Origin: CAYZEZ01 sp964477295
Lineage (GTDB): Bacteria > Bacteroidota > Bacteroidia > Bacteroidales > SM23-62
NCBI GenBank assembly: GCA_964477295.1
Contig: CAYZEZ010000001.1
Coordinates: forward strand, 1 to 49,404
Length of the DNA: 49,404 bases
Direction: 5' to 3'
Under the pieces are notes generated by a model that did not search any database, was not told the DNA's origin, and saw only the letters and a list, made by a program, of their open reading frames with translations. A program made the position numbers and the translations under genes. The first letter of the stretch is position 1. The number at the start of each line of letters is the position of its first letter. Below, in pieces: positions 17,239 to 25,527 of the stretch.

Positions 17239-20118
17239 ATGACAGGAAGGAGAACAATTGTTTTATGGTTCATGTGGATGATCTCTATATCCTTTGGGTA
17301 TGCACAATATTATACCCAGGGAGAAGATCCCGCCAGCATCAGGTGGAAACAGATAAATACCGGTCATTTTAAGGTGATATTTCCTGCAGAATTCAGCAAG
17401 GAAGCTCAGAGAACTACCTGCCTGCTTGAGTTTTACTATGATCAGGCTCAGGATTATTTAAATCATAAGCCAGGAAAAATGCCGGTTATACTGCATAACC
17501 GGTCGGTTCAATCAAATGGTTTTGTTGCATTGGCTCCAAAGAGGATGGAGCTGGTCACTACCCCCCCGGCCGATAACTATGCGCAGGATTATATCGAACA
17601 ACTCGTCTTGCATGAATTCAGGCATGTGGTGCAGGTAGATAAATTGAAACAGGGAATAACCCGGGGACTAACATGGTTTTTTGGCGAACAGGCACAGGGC
17701 ATGGTTGCGGGTCTTTGTCCTTTCTGGTACCTTGAAGGGGACGCTGTGGATGCAGAAACAAAACTATCCCGGTCGGGAAGGGGAAGGCAACCTTCCTTTG
17801 AAAAAGAAATCAAGGCGCTTCTTCTGGATAAGAAAGTGGTCTACCCGTATGAAAAGGCTTTCTACGGGTCATATAAGGATTTTGTGCCAACACATTATCA
17901 CTATGGCTATCAGATGGTTGCATTCGGAAGAAAGCAATATGGGGAAGAGCTGGGGTCCAGCTTACTGGATTATACTGCACGGAACCCATATACAATTTAT
18001 CCATTCTATTTCGGATTGAAGAAATATGCTTCCTCTTCGCGAAAAAAATTGTATCATGAAACCCTTGATACCTTGAAATCATATTGGAGCAAACAAGCGG
18101 AGAGCAGGTCATATACATCATTCAGTCCCATCAATAACACGAATAAAAAACATTATACAAGCTATAAATTTCCCAGGTACCTGGGCGATTCGCTGATTTT
18201 TGCGGAAAAATCAGGTGTCGATCAGATCAACAGCTTCATCGTGATGGATCACAAGGGTCAGGAAAGACGTATCCATACACCTGGATTCTATAATGCTGAC
18301 AATATCACACACGCCGGTAATCTCATTGCCTGGACCGAGATCATTGGTGACGCCCGATGGGCAAGGCAAAGTTATTCTGTGATTAAAACATATGACCTGG
18401 AGAAGAAGGCGGAAAAAATGCTTACCCCGGATTCCAGGTATCAGTCCCCTGACCTGTCGCCGGGCGGAGAATGGATAGTTGCCATTGAGATCAGTACTAA
18501 AAATGAATATTCGCTGGTCATTTTAAATTCCTCTACAGGTGAGGTATCAAGGAAAATCCCTTCTCCGGGAAATGAATTTTTTCAATTCCCGGCATGGTCA
18601 AAGGATGGAAGTACCATATATGTGTCGAGCATGGGACAGGACGGAAAGAAGATAAAGGCCTGGAACCTGGCTTCAGGAGCCTGGAGTAAGTTATTTGATG
18701 CCGGATACGATGACATAATGAACCTGACCTCCTCAGAGGATTACCTGCTTTTCCAGGGCAGCTTCAGCGGGATTGATAACATTTATGCCATTCATTTTAA
18801 AACAAAACAATGCTACCAGGTCACCTCCTCCAGGTTTGGTGCATATTTCCCTGATGTGTCACCCGATGGATCCACCATAGTGTATTCGGAATATACCGCT
18901 TCAGGATTCAATGTGGTTGAAGCACCGTTTCTTCCCGGCACCTGGACTGCTCTTTCGCGGGTATATGATCATTCAGAACAATATAACAGGCCAGGAAAGG
19001 AAGTTGAGGCCAGGATTAAAATGCCTGACTATGAGCACATGCAGTCTTATCCCGAAAAATCCTATTCCAAATTATTTAACCTGTTCAATGTGCACAGCTG
19101 GATGCCATTTTATGTTGATCTGAGCCATCCCAGCATTGAAAACCTACCGGTATCACCTGGCGTCACACTTGCATCACAAAATCTGCTGAGTACAGCATTT
19201 ACCACAGTGGGTTATGAATATAATCTCGAAGATAAGGAGCATTATTTTCACACCAGTTTCATATACAGGGGCTGGTACCCGGTTTTTGAAATTTCTTACG
19301 ATTTTGGGGGTTTGCCGATTATAACGGATCCCCCGACCGATAATGACAGGCTCGATAAGGTTAAAACCAATGTGAGTCTGAATACCGAAATTTCGCTCCC
19401 GCTGGATTTTACATTCAATAAATATGTTAAAGGGATTCGCCCCTCTGTTGAGAGCCGGTTTACCCGTTCTTATCTCTGGTATGAAGATCCGGGTGAATAC
19501 CGGAGCGGCCTGACTTTCATGGATTACAGATTATATGGATACAACTATCTTAAAAGATCGGGGAAAGATATTTTACCCAGGTGGGGACAGACAATCAATC
19601 TGAGATTTGTTAATTCCCCCTTCCAGAAAAAGCTGATCGGAAACCAAAAAATGGCACAGGGAACATTATATCTGCCGGGGATTCTCAAACATCAAAGCTT
19701 AAAGATAAAGGGAGGATGGATGAAACAGGAGCCTGAAACATATTTGTTAAGTAACCTGCTTAGTATGCCACGCGGGTACCTCCCGATCAGGTCGAAGGAA
19801 TTTGTTGCGGTTTCGGTCGACTATGTTTTTCCTGTTCTTTATCCTGATCTTAAAATCGGGCCTGTCTTTTATTTTAAACGGATACGCGCAGACCTTTTCT
19901 ATGATTATGGAAAAGGTACGGATATATTATTTTCTTCCGATGGTACAACAGAATGGATCGATGATGATTTTGTTTCGATGGGGATGGAGCTAACAACCGA
20001 TTTCCATTTTGCCCAGATCATGTTTCCAATAAATTCAGGTATAAGGTTGATCTTTCTTCCTGAGGAAAACAAAGCAAAAACGGAATTTATTTTTTCTATC
20101 AATCTTAACCGGTTTTAA
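17239..20118 (+). CDS. Outer-membrane protein with gluzincin-like peptidase, TolB-like propeller and C-terminal beta-barrel
   Basis: A 959-aa exported protein with an N-terminal signal peptide (ends near FGYAQ, residue 23). Residues 30-280 form a peptidase-MA-like domain with zinc-binding HEFRH (125-129) and a downstream glutamate in WYLEGDA (Glu166), the HExxH...E pattern of gluzincins. Residues about 300-610 are TolB/WD40-like propeller blades, visible as SPDLSPGGEWIVAIE, FPAWSKDGSTIYVSS and FPDVSPDGSTIVYSE. Residues about 690-959 are amphipathic beta strands ending in NLNRF, typical of an outer-membrane barrel. It is probably a surface- or periplasm-facing protease anchored in the outer membrane; the substrate is unknown. 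It overlaps the convergent lipoprotein gene by 4 bp. Confidence 0.82.
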   Translation: MTGRRTIVLWFMWMISISFGYAQYYTQGEDPASIRWKQINTGHFKVIFPAEFSKEAQRTTCLLEFYYDQAQDYLNHKPGKMPVILHNRSVQSNGFVALAPKRMELVTTPPADNYAQDYIEQLVLHEFRHVVQVDKLKQGITRGLTWFFGEQAQGMVAGLCPFWYLEGDAVDAETKLSRSGRGRQPSFEKEIKALLLDKKVVYPYEKAFYGSYKDFVPTHYHYGYQMVAFGRKQYGEELGSSLLDYTARNPYTIYPFYFGLKKYASSSRKKLYHETLDTLKSYWSKQAESRSYTSFSPINNTNKKHYTSYKFPRYLGDSLIFAEKSGVDQINSFIVMDHKGQERRIHTPGFYNADNITHAGNLIAWTEIIGDARWARQSYSVIKTYDLEKKAEKMLTPDSRYQSPDLSPGGEWIVAIEISTKNEYSLVILNSSTGEVSRKIPSPGNEFFQFPAWSKDGSTIYVSSMGQDGKKIKAWNLASGAWSKLFDAGYDDIMNLTSSEDYLLFQGSFSGIDNIYAIHFKTKQCYQVTSSRFGAYFPDVSPDGSTIVYSEYTASGFNVVEAPFLPGTWTALSRVYDHSEQYNRPGKEVEARIKMPDYEHMQSYPEKSYSKLFNLFNVHSWMPFYVDLSHPSIENLPVSPGVTLASQNLLSTAFTTVGYEYNLEDKEHYFHTSFIYRGWYPVFEISYDFGGLPIITDPPTDNDRLDKVKTNVSLNTEISLPLDFTFNKYVKGIRPSVESRFTRSYLWYEDPGEYRSGLTFMDYRLYGYNYLKRSGKDILPRWGQTINLRFVNSPFQKKLIGNQKMAQGTLYLPGILKHQSLKIKGGWMKQEPETYLLSNLLSMPRGYLPIRSKEFVAVSVDYVFPVLYPDLKIGPVFYFKRIRADLFYDYGKGTDILFSSDGTTEWIDDDFVSMGMELTTDFHFAQIMFPINSGIRLIFLPEENKAKTEFIFSINLNRF

Positions 20119-20708
20119 GATTCATCTGCACCAAATTCCTGCTTAATCTTAATGTAACCGGGGTAAACAATATCTTTCTCTCCGATGCGGATATAAGGTT
20201 TTATTTTCAGGCCGACCCTGGTTGGTTTCTTGCTTGCATCGGCCAGGTTAAGTGCAAAATTGATCAGTGCATTACGGGGTTCCTTTTGCAGGATCTCAAT
20301 GATATCTGTCTGAATTTTAATAGGAACAGAAGCAATTCCCAGGGCCGGGATTTCTATCCTTTTATTTACTTCACCCTCTGCTATCCGGGCATCATCGATT
20401 AAGGCGACGTACTCCAGTTTATTCACAGAGGCAATATCGGCATTGGGATTTTGAACCTCAACATAAATTGTGAATTCAAGGGGAAGTTTCCCCAGGAAAA
20501 TACTTTGGGCAACCAGCCCCATATCTTTCAGGCTGAAATCCTCAACATTGTCCAGTTCTTGTATATTCACACCGGCCAGAACGGGATCTTCCAGGGTGCC
20601 ATATCGAAATTCACATTGTTTGAGAGCCGATAGTTCCTTCAGATAGGCACAGGAAGCAGGTAATAATAACATTCCGGCTAAGAGGAGCAAAAACCAGAAA
20701 CGGTTCAT
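20115..20708 (-). CDS. LEA-type-2-like lipoprotein
   Basis: A 197-aa lipoprotein precursor beginning MNRFWFLLLLAGMLLLPASC; the lipobox LPASC puts the lipidated cysteine near residue 20. The mature part (about 30-190) is a single beta-rich domain with LEFTIYVEVQNPNADIASVNKLEYVALID, the strand pattern of LEA14/WHy-like domains (key residues N-P-N then a Y-x-x-L-I-D strand). Function is unknown; such domains are thought to act in envelope stress or lipid handling. The start at 20708 is chosen so that the signal peptide is N-terminal. It is divergent from the TonB-like gene and overlaps the convergent peptidase gene by 4 bp. Confidence 0.75.
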   Translation of the reverse strand: MNRFWFLLLLAGMLLLPASCAYLKELSALKQCEFRYGTLEDPVLAGVNIQELDNVEDFSLKDMGLVAQSIFLGKLPLEFTIYVEVQNPNADIASVNKLEYVALIDDARIAEGEVNKRIEIPALGIASVPIKIQTDIIEILQKEPRNALINFALNLADASKKPTRVGLKIKPYIRIGEKDIVYPGYIKIKQEFGADES

Positions 20709-20760
20709 TTTTTGTGGGTTGATTATGTGGGGGAGGCACATTACTATTAATTACTCAATT

Positions 20761-20794
20761 ATTGCTTAAATTTAATCAAGATTTGCTATACTTG
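20761..20794 (+). promoter_or_regulatory. Candidate promoter of the TonB-like gene
   Basis: ATTG at 20761-20764 and TATACTTG at 20787-20794 (7 of 8 positions of TAnnTTTG) are separated by 22 bp, within the Bacteroidetes range. A start near 20801 leaves about 25 nt before the proposed TTG start codon at 20826, which supports that non-ATG start. Confidence 0.4.
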
Positions 20795-20825
20795 ACGCCC
20801 TGAAATCAACAATAAAAATTATTCC

Positions 20826-21572
20826 TTGGCAGGTAAGTTTAAACATAAAATCAATGAAAACCTGAGCGGTATCCTTGGTACCCTGGCATTTCACATGCTG
20901 CTGGTCATCATTTTCTTAATTGTAAAAATATCATCAACCCGTTCGCTGATGGATAATATCATCCTGATTGATTTTGAAAAGGATGAGAAAACAGAACAGG
21001 AAATTAAGGAAAAAAAGACCGAACCGGACCCCGAATTCGATCAATATGTTACTGATTATCTCGATGCTGCCAGAAGGAACATACCTGTTGCTGTAGCCGA
21101 CAGGTTAAGTGAAGAATTGAGCACAGAGAAATATGTTGAAGAAGTAAGGGATGAGATGAATGAAGATCGCAGCGAAGATTATAAAAGGTCGAACGAGAAA
21201 TTACAGGAACTCCTGGAGATGGAACAAGGAGAAGATATGATTGTGAAAGGGGAGCAGGATGAAGAAGAATCGGAACCTGAAATTTATAATGGGCCTACCA
21301 ATATATATTTTTCCCTGGAGAACAGGTATGAAATAAGATTGCCGGTACCGGTTTACAAGTGCGAAGGAGAAGGAATAGTGGAGGTTCAGGTTGCAGTTGA
21401 TCAAAGAGGCAGGGTTGTTCAGGTCAGAGTAGATAATCCGGGGGAATCAATAAATGATATATGCCTTTCAGAAGCTGCCAAAAAGGCTGCCTTGAATACC
21501 AGGTTTAATTCAGATTTTGAAGCACCGGTAAGACAACAGGGGACAATAACATATCATTTCCAGCCACAGTAG
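20826..21572 (+). CDS. TonB-like protein with single membrane helix
   Basis: A 248-aa protein with a short cytoplasmic N-terminus, one membrane helix (about residues 14-36, GILGTLAFHMLLVIIFLIV), a long acidic, glutamate-rich linker (about 45-160, EKDEKTEQEIKEKK and DEEESEPEIY) and a C-terminal TonB-type domain (about 180-248) with GIVEVQVAVDQRGRVVQVRV and a YHF ending. TonB proteins couple proton-motive force to outer-membrane receptors. The linker is acidic instead of the usual Pro/Lys-rich one, and no ExbB/ExbD or receptor gene is nearby, so energy transduction is not certain. The start is a TTG; the next in-frame ATG (residue 24) would destroy the membrane helix. Confidence 0.75.
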   Translation: MAGKFKHKINENLSGILGTLAFHMLLVIIFLIVKISSTRSLMDNIILIDFEKDEKTEQEIKEKKTEPDPEFDQYVTDYLDAARRNIPVAVADRLSEELSTEKYVEEVRDEMNEDRSEDYKRSNEKLQELLEMEQGEDMIVKGEQDEEESEPEIYNGPTNIYFSLENRYEIRLPVPVYKCEGEGIVEVQVAVDQRGRVVQVRVDNPGESINDICLSEAAKKAALNTRFNSDFEAPVRQQGTITYHFQPQ

Positions 21573-21639
21573 CTGAACCGGTATGGCGAATCTTGTCAAT
21601 CTGAACTTGATTCAGAATCTCTATTTAAACGATAATGAG

Positions 21640-21668
21640 ATCCCGGTCCCGGGTTTCCGGGACGGGAT
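21640..21668. repeat. GC-rich hairpin between convergent genes (REP-like)
   Basis: ATCCCGGTCCCGG and CCGGGACGGGAT pair around a GTTT loop with one bulged base, forming a strong stem between the TonB-like gene (plus) and the glycosyltransferase gene (minus). No adjacent T-run follows, so it may be a dispersed palindromic element or a bidirectional transcript-end hairpin. Confidence 0.6.
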
Positions 21669-21697
21669 GACATAAAAATACTTTTTAAGATACACCA

Positions 21698-22687
21698 CTA
21701 ATCTCCCGACCATTGATCAGCCAGTCTGGCTATCCCTTCAATATCCTGTTCATTCATACACCTGAAATGTTTTTTCGGGCATTTTTCATATCCAATGCGG
21801 GAACAGGGACGGCAGGATAATCCATGAACTTCAAAGATACTGGAATCCGGATCCGGAAGATAAGGGTACATTCCAAATTCAGGAACGGTATTTCCCCAGA
21901 CCGATATGATTTTCTTTTTAAAAGCTGCTGCAATATGCATGAGTCCTGTGTCAGGTGTAATAATCATGAAAGCCTGCCTGACCAGTGATGCCGACTGGTT
22001 AATGTTAAATTGTCCGCAGGCATTATGGATGTTGGCCTCAGGGCAGGCCTTTGTAATTTCATTACCCAGCGACCTGTCCTCATTGGAACCAAGTAATATA
22101 ACCGGCATGTGAAGAGACCGGATGAGTTGAATCAGCTTATCCGGTGGCATTTGTTTGGTGTAATGCATTCCTCCGATGACCAGTCCGATATACTCTTTTT
22201 GGAATATTTCGGGAAGGGCCGTCATGTCCACCTCATCCTGCTCCGGAATGAAATAATCCAATCCCTTGCCGTCGTTAATGATATCAAAAGCTTTTAATGT
22301 TTCCAGGTACCTGTCAACAATATGTTTATCCGGCAACCGGTTGATTTTCAGATTGACGATAAGCCATTTGAGAAAATTAATTTTTTTTACCTGGAACGAG
22401 AACAACCGGAGTCTTGAGCGGAGGATCGACGAACGGATGTTTCTATGAAGATCAATGATATAATCAAAATGTTCGGATTTAAGTTCCTGAATGGTGTCAT
22501 TCAGGTCATTTTTGAAGATGTGCAGTTTGTCAATATAAGGATTCTGTGATACAACGGGTGCAAACTGTTTTTTTACAAGGAAATGGATCTGTGCTTCATC
22601 CACCTGGGTTTTCAGGCATCTGATCACCGGGGTTGTCAGGACAATGTCGCCGATTGAACTGAATCGTATTATAAGGAATTTGACCAA
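21698..22687 (-). CDS. Family 9 glycosyltransferase (heptosyltransferase-like)
   Basis: A 329-aa GT-B enzyme of the ADP-heptose:LPS heptosyltransferase family, expected to act at the cytoplasmic face of the inner membrane in LPS core or other glycan assembly. The N-terminus MVKFLIIRFSSIGDIVLTTP is typical; the donor-binding C-terminal half has VLLGSNEDR, PDTGLMHIAAAF and SVWGNTVPEFGMYPY. Near the C-terminus four cysteines (CRPC and EKCPKKHFRC) occur, as in several Bacteroidetes homologues. The start codon appears to be TTG at 22687; no ATG fits the conserved N-terminus. It lies 16 bp downstream of the hydrolase gene and may be cotranscribed with it. Confidence 0.9.
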   Translation of the reverse strand: MVKFLIIRFSSIGDIVLTTPVIRCLKTQVDEAQIHFLVKKQFAPVVSQNPYIDKLHIFKNDLNDTIQELKSEHFDYIIDLHRNIRSSILRSRLRLFSFQVKKINFLKWLIVNLKINRLPDKHIVDRYLETLKAFDIINDGKGLDYFIPEQDEVDMTALPEIFQKEYIGLVIGGMHYTKQMPPDKLIQLIRSLHMPVILLGSNEDRSLGNEITKACPEANIHNACGQFNINQSASLVRQAFMIITPDTGLMHIAAAFKKKIISVWGNTVPEFGMYPYLPDPDSSIFEVHGLSCRPCSRIGYEKCPKKHFRCMNEQDIEGIARLADQWSGD

Positions 22688-22703
22688 TACGCAGGGCTGG
22701 TTA

Positions 22704-23429
22704 TTATTTTATGGAATTAAAGAAAAACAGCAAAGCCAGCCAGTACTCGTCTTTTGATGCATTATCATCCCAGAGTGCTTTTGAGCCATGTTCTCCCATA
22801 GAGGCTTTTGGTTCAAAAAAAGTTATGCTTTCTTCAGGAAGATTTTTAAGCATTTCTTTGATATAGGGGATCTCGAATTGAGTACCGGCAACAAATAATG
22901 GCTTGGGAAAAGTATCCATTTCGGTTTCCATGCGAAGATCATCGCCAAAATATTCACCCGGGCTAAACGCGATTACAGCGCTTACTTTAGGATGATCCTT
23001 CCCTATCAGCAAGCTCAGGGATGCAGAGTAGGAGGAACCAAGCAAGATAACTTCCTTATGATTGATGCTGTAGGCATAATCTATGGCCGCCATGATGTCT
23101 GGTTTTGTATCCAGGTAGGATGGATTCATCTTCAACTCCCTGGCTCGTTTGGCCGTTTCATTTGATACATAATTTGAGTTATTGCCTGAACGGAGGTCTA
23201 CTGCCAGGCAGTTGTATCTTAATTTAGCCAGCTTTAAAGCTATCTCGTTGTATTCTCCCCTGCTTGATTCTGCCTGGTGAAGAAGCAATATATATGGATA
23301 TTCTTCATTCTCTACATAAAGATCCGCTGTTATCTCAAGTCCGTCCGAAGCTTCAAAGGTTACTTTCTTTTTTGAAACCGGCGGTGATGCCAGGATGGAG
23401 AACAGTGCTATGAATAATAGTGTTTTCAT
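22704..23429 (-). CDS. Secreted alpha/beta hydrolase
   Basis: A 241-aa alpha/beta-hydrolase with an N-terminal signal-like segment (MKTLLFIALFSILASPPVS). The domain shows LLLHQAESSRGEY (oxyanion region), CLAVDLRSG, the nucleophile elbow GSSYSAS (serine near residue 131) and a late histidine in MGEHG (near 222). The substrate is unknown; it resembles dienelactone-hydrolase/esterase-like proteins. It is between atpC (upstream, separated by 106 bp of heptad-containing sequence) and the glycosyltransferase. Read-through from atpDC is possible but the repeat spacer argues for separate expression. Confidence 0.8.
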   Translation of the reverse strand: MKTLLFIALFSILASPPVSKKKVTFEASDGLEITADLYVENEEYPYILLLHQAESSRGEYNEIALKLAKLRYNCLAVDLRSGNNSNYVSNETAKRARELKMNPSYLDTKPDIMAAIDYAYSINHKEVILLGSSYSASLSLLIGKDHPKVSAVIAFSPGEYFGDDLRMETEMDTFPKPLFVAGTQFEIPYIKEMLKNLPEESITFFEPKASMGEHGSKALWDDNASKDEYWLALLFFFNSIK

Positions 23430-23436
23430 TGTTTAT

Positions 23437-23534
23437 AGTTGCGGGTTACGAGGTTCGAGGTATCTTTCATATTAGTTTATTGATGACTTCAGGATAATTT
23501 ACCCCGTAACCAGTACCTTGTACCTTGCAACTTC
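23437..23534. repeat. Inverted arrays of degenerate heptads downstream of atpC
   Basis: At 23437-23464 the plus strand reads AGTTGCG GGTTACG AGGTTCG AGGTATC. At 23500-23534 it reads TACCCCG TAACCAG TACCTTG TACCTTG CAACTTC, the reverse-complement type. The arms belong to the same CARGTTA/CAAGGTA heptad family as the array between atpD and atpC and could fold as a long imperfect hairpin over a 35-bp loop. Confidence 0.6.
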
Positions 23535-23535
23535 T

Positions 23536-23781
23536 TTAATTAATTGACTCAGCCAGGATAGTGATTTTGTTTTGGTTTACCTCTATAACTCCGCCGCTGA
23601 TATTATAAAATTCAGTTTTGTCGTCTTTATCGATGACCTTCACTTCTCCTTTGTCGAGGGTGGAGATGATCGGTGCATGGTTGTTGAGGATTTCAAATGA
23701 TCCCTCACTCCCTGGCACTTTTACCAGTTTAACCTGACCCTCATAAACTTTCTTATCCGGTGTAATTATTTCTAAATCCAT
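23536..23781 (-). CDS. atpC: F1Fo ATP synthase epsilon subunit, short form
   Basis: An 81-aa epsilon subunit, with MDLEIITPDKKVYEGQVKLV, the GSEGSFEILNNHAPIISTLDKG turn region (key residues G-S-E-G, N-H-A-P) and a beta-sandwich ending GGVIEVNQNKITILAE. It links the rotor to the F1 head. Only the N-terminal beta-sandwich domain is present; the C-terminal two-helix inhibitory domain of the approximately 135-aa enterobacterial protein is missing, as in other Bacteroidetes. It follows atpD with a 127-bp spacer filled by heptad repeats. Other ATP synthase genes are not in the window, which fits the separate atpDC unit seen in this phylum. Confidence 0.92.
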   Translation of the reverse strand: MDLEIITPDKKVYEGQVKLVKVPGSEGSFEILNNHAPIISTLDKGEVKVIDKDDKTEFYNISGGVIEVNQNKITILAESIN

Positions 23782-23785
23782 AATT

Positions 23786-23869
23786 GAAGTTGCAAGTTAC
23801 AGGTTGCAAGTTACAGGTTACAGGTTACAAGTTACAAGTTACAGGTTACAAGTTACAGGTTACAAGAAA
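23786..23869. repeat. Tandem heptanucleotide array (CARGTTA)n between atpD and atpC
   Basis: About eleven consecutive 7-bp units follow the pattern CA(A/G)GTT(A/G): GAAGTTG, CAAGTTA, CAGGTTG, CAAGTTA, CAGGTTA twice, CAAGTTA twice, CAGGTTA, CAAGTTA, CAGGTTA, then a degraded CAAGAAA. The array occupies the spacer between two cotranscribed ATP synthase genes. No spacers separate the units, so it is not CRISPR. It is likely prone to slippage and useful for strain typing. Confidence 0.85.
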
Positions 23870-23908
23870 CGGGCCAAATATCCAACCTGCAACCTGGAAC
23901 CCGTTTTA

Positions 23909-25411
23909 TTATTCTTCGAGCATTTTGTCTCCTTTAGCTATGGCATCTTCGATAGTGCCTACCAGGTTAAACGCAGCCTCCGGATATTTATCAACCTCAC
24001 CATTCATGATCATGTTGAATCCCTTAATGGTATCTTCGAGCGATACCTGAACGCCCGGGATTGAGGTAAACGACTCGGCTACATGGAAAGGCTGGGAAAG
24101 GAATCGCTGAACGCGTCTTGCCCGGTGAACGACCAGTTTATCTTCTTCGGAAAGTTCATCCATACCAAGTATAGCTATGATATCCTGTAATTCATTGTAG
24201 CGCTGAAGGAGTTCTTTTATTCTTTGGGCAGTATTGTAATGTTCAGCACCAACAACTTCAGGTGTCAGGATCCTGGAGGTTGAATCGAGGGGATCAACGG
24301 CAGGATAAATACCCAGCTCAGATATCTTTCTGCTTAATACAGTGGTTGCATCAAGGTGTGCGAAGGTGGTAGCAGGGGCAGGGTCGGTAAGGTCGTCGGC
24401 CGGTACATAAATGGCCTGAACGGATGTAATTGATCCTCTTTTGGTGGAGGTGATACGTTCCTGCATCATACCCATCTCGGTAGCCAGCGTGGGTTGGTAA
24501 CCAACAGCTGAAGGCATCCTGCCCAGCAGGGCTGATACTTCGGATCCTGCCTGGGTAAAACGGAATATATTATCAACAAAGAACAGGATATCGCGGCCTC
24601 CGCTCTCTTCATCTCCATCCCTGCATGATTCAGCTATTGTCAATCCTGAAAGGGCCACAGTAGCACGAGCCCCCGGGGGCTCATTCATCTGTCCGAACAC
24701 CAGTGTGGCCTGTGATTCCTGCAGCAATTTCTTATCAACCTTGCTCAGGTCCCAGCCACCGGCTTCCATGGATTTATCGAACTCTTTTCCATATTTTATT
24801 ACTCCCGATTCTATCATCTCACGCAACAGGTCGTTCCCTTCCCTGGTACGTTCCCCCACACCAGCAAACACAGAAAGGCCGGAATATTTTTTAGCTATGT
24901 TATTAATCAGCTCCATAATAATGACAGTCTTACCTACACCGGCTCCACCAAACAATCCGATCTTACCTCCCTTGGCATATGGTTCAAGGAGGTCAATGAC
25001 TTTTATCCCGGTAAATAACACCTCCTTCCCAACAGAAAGATCCTCGTATTTTGGTGGACCACCATGGATCTCATAGCCACCTTTTTTATCCAGTTGCTCC
25101 ATTCCATCAATTGCTTCACCGGTAACATTAAGCAACCGGCCCCTGATCTGCTCCCCAACAGGCATCTTTATGGCAGCACCTGTGGCAATTACTTCCAAAC
25201 CCCTCATCAGACCATCGGTGCTGTCCATGGCAATAGTCCTTACGGTGTGTTCACCGATGTGCTGCTGACATTCAATAATAAGCATTGAACCATCGGGCCG
25301 GGTGACTTCCAGGGCATCGTGAATATTAGGCATATCCTCCCCGGATTTTTCGAAACTTACGTCAACAACAGGTCCGATTACCTGTAATATTTCTCCTTTA
25401 TTTACAGCCAT
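23909..25411 (-). CDS. atpD: F1Fo ATP synthase beta subunit
   Basis: Catalytic subunit of the F1 head, 500 aa from MAVNKGEILQVIGPVVDVSF. The Walker A motif GGAGVGKTV, the catalytic glutamate segment GERTREGNDLL, the Walker B region DILFFVDNIFRF and the ALLGRMPSAVGYQPTLATEMG segment (key residues P-S-A-V-G-Y-Q-P) are all present. A longer in-frame start at 25468 is rejected because a good promoter lies between it and the ATG at 25411, and because homologues begin at this methionine. atpC follows on the same strand after the heptad array. It is divergent from an outer-membrane barrel gene. Confidence 0.97.
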   Translation of the reverse strand: MAVNKGEILQVIGPVVDVSFEKSGEDMPNIHDALEVTRPDGSMLIIECQQHIGEHTVRTIAMDSTDGLMRGLEVIATGAAIKMPVGEQIRGRLLNVTGEAIDGMEQLDKKGGYEIHGGPPKYEDLSVGKEVLFTGIKVIDLLEPYAKGGKIGLFGGAGVGKTVIIMELINNIAKKYSGLSVFAGVGERTREGNDLLREMIESGVIKYGKEFDKSMEAGGWDLSKVDKKLLQESQATLVFGQMNEPPGARATVALSGLTIAESCRDGDEESGGRDILFFVDNIFRFTQAGSEVSALLGRMPSAVGYQPTLATEMGMMQERITSTKRGSITSVQAIYVPADDLTDPAPATTFAHLDATTVLSRKISELGIYPAVDPLDSTSRILTPEVVGAEHYNTAQRIKELLQRYNELQDIIAILGMDELSEEDKLVVHRARRVQRFLSQPFHVAESFTSIPGVQVSLEDTIKGFNMIMNGEVDKYPEAAFNLVGTIEDAIAKGDKMLEE

Positions 25412-25449
25412 TTGAGCAAGAATTTTTAATACAATTTCGTCTGTCATGA

Positions 25450-25478
25450 CAAAGTTAGTATTTTTCATAATCTGACAA
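25450..25478 (-). promoter_or_regulatory. Candidate atpD promoter
   Basis: On the minus strand a TTG at 25476-25478 (-33) and TAACTTTG at 25450-25457 (-7, full match to TAnnTTTG) are 18 bp apart. Transcription would begin near 25443, about 32 nt before the atpD ATG, which decides the start codon of that gene. Confidence 0.5.
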
Positions 25479-25498
25479 TAAAGTCCATTATGTTTTAT

Positions 25499-25506
25499 TA
25501 TTTTTG
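25499..25506 (+). promoter_or_regulatory. Candidate -7 element for the first barrel gene
   Basis: TATTTTTG matches TAnnTTTG and would start transcription near 25513, about 15 nt before the ATG at 25528. This excludes an apparent TTG start at 25504. No clear -33 element was found. Confidence 0.35.
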
Positions 25507-25527
25507 AAACGGGTTAAATTCAGAAAC

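Noticed and set aside
23786..23869. Possible CRISPR array
   Set aside because: The units are 7 bp and directly adjacent with no unique spacers, so this is a simple tandem repeat.
25409..25468. Upstream start for atpD adding 19 residues
   Set aside because: A full -7 element with a TTG 18 bp upstream lies between the two starts, and AtpD homologues start at the downstream methionine.
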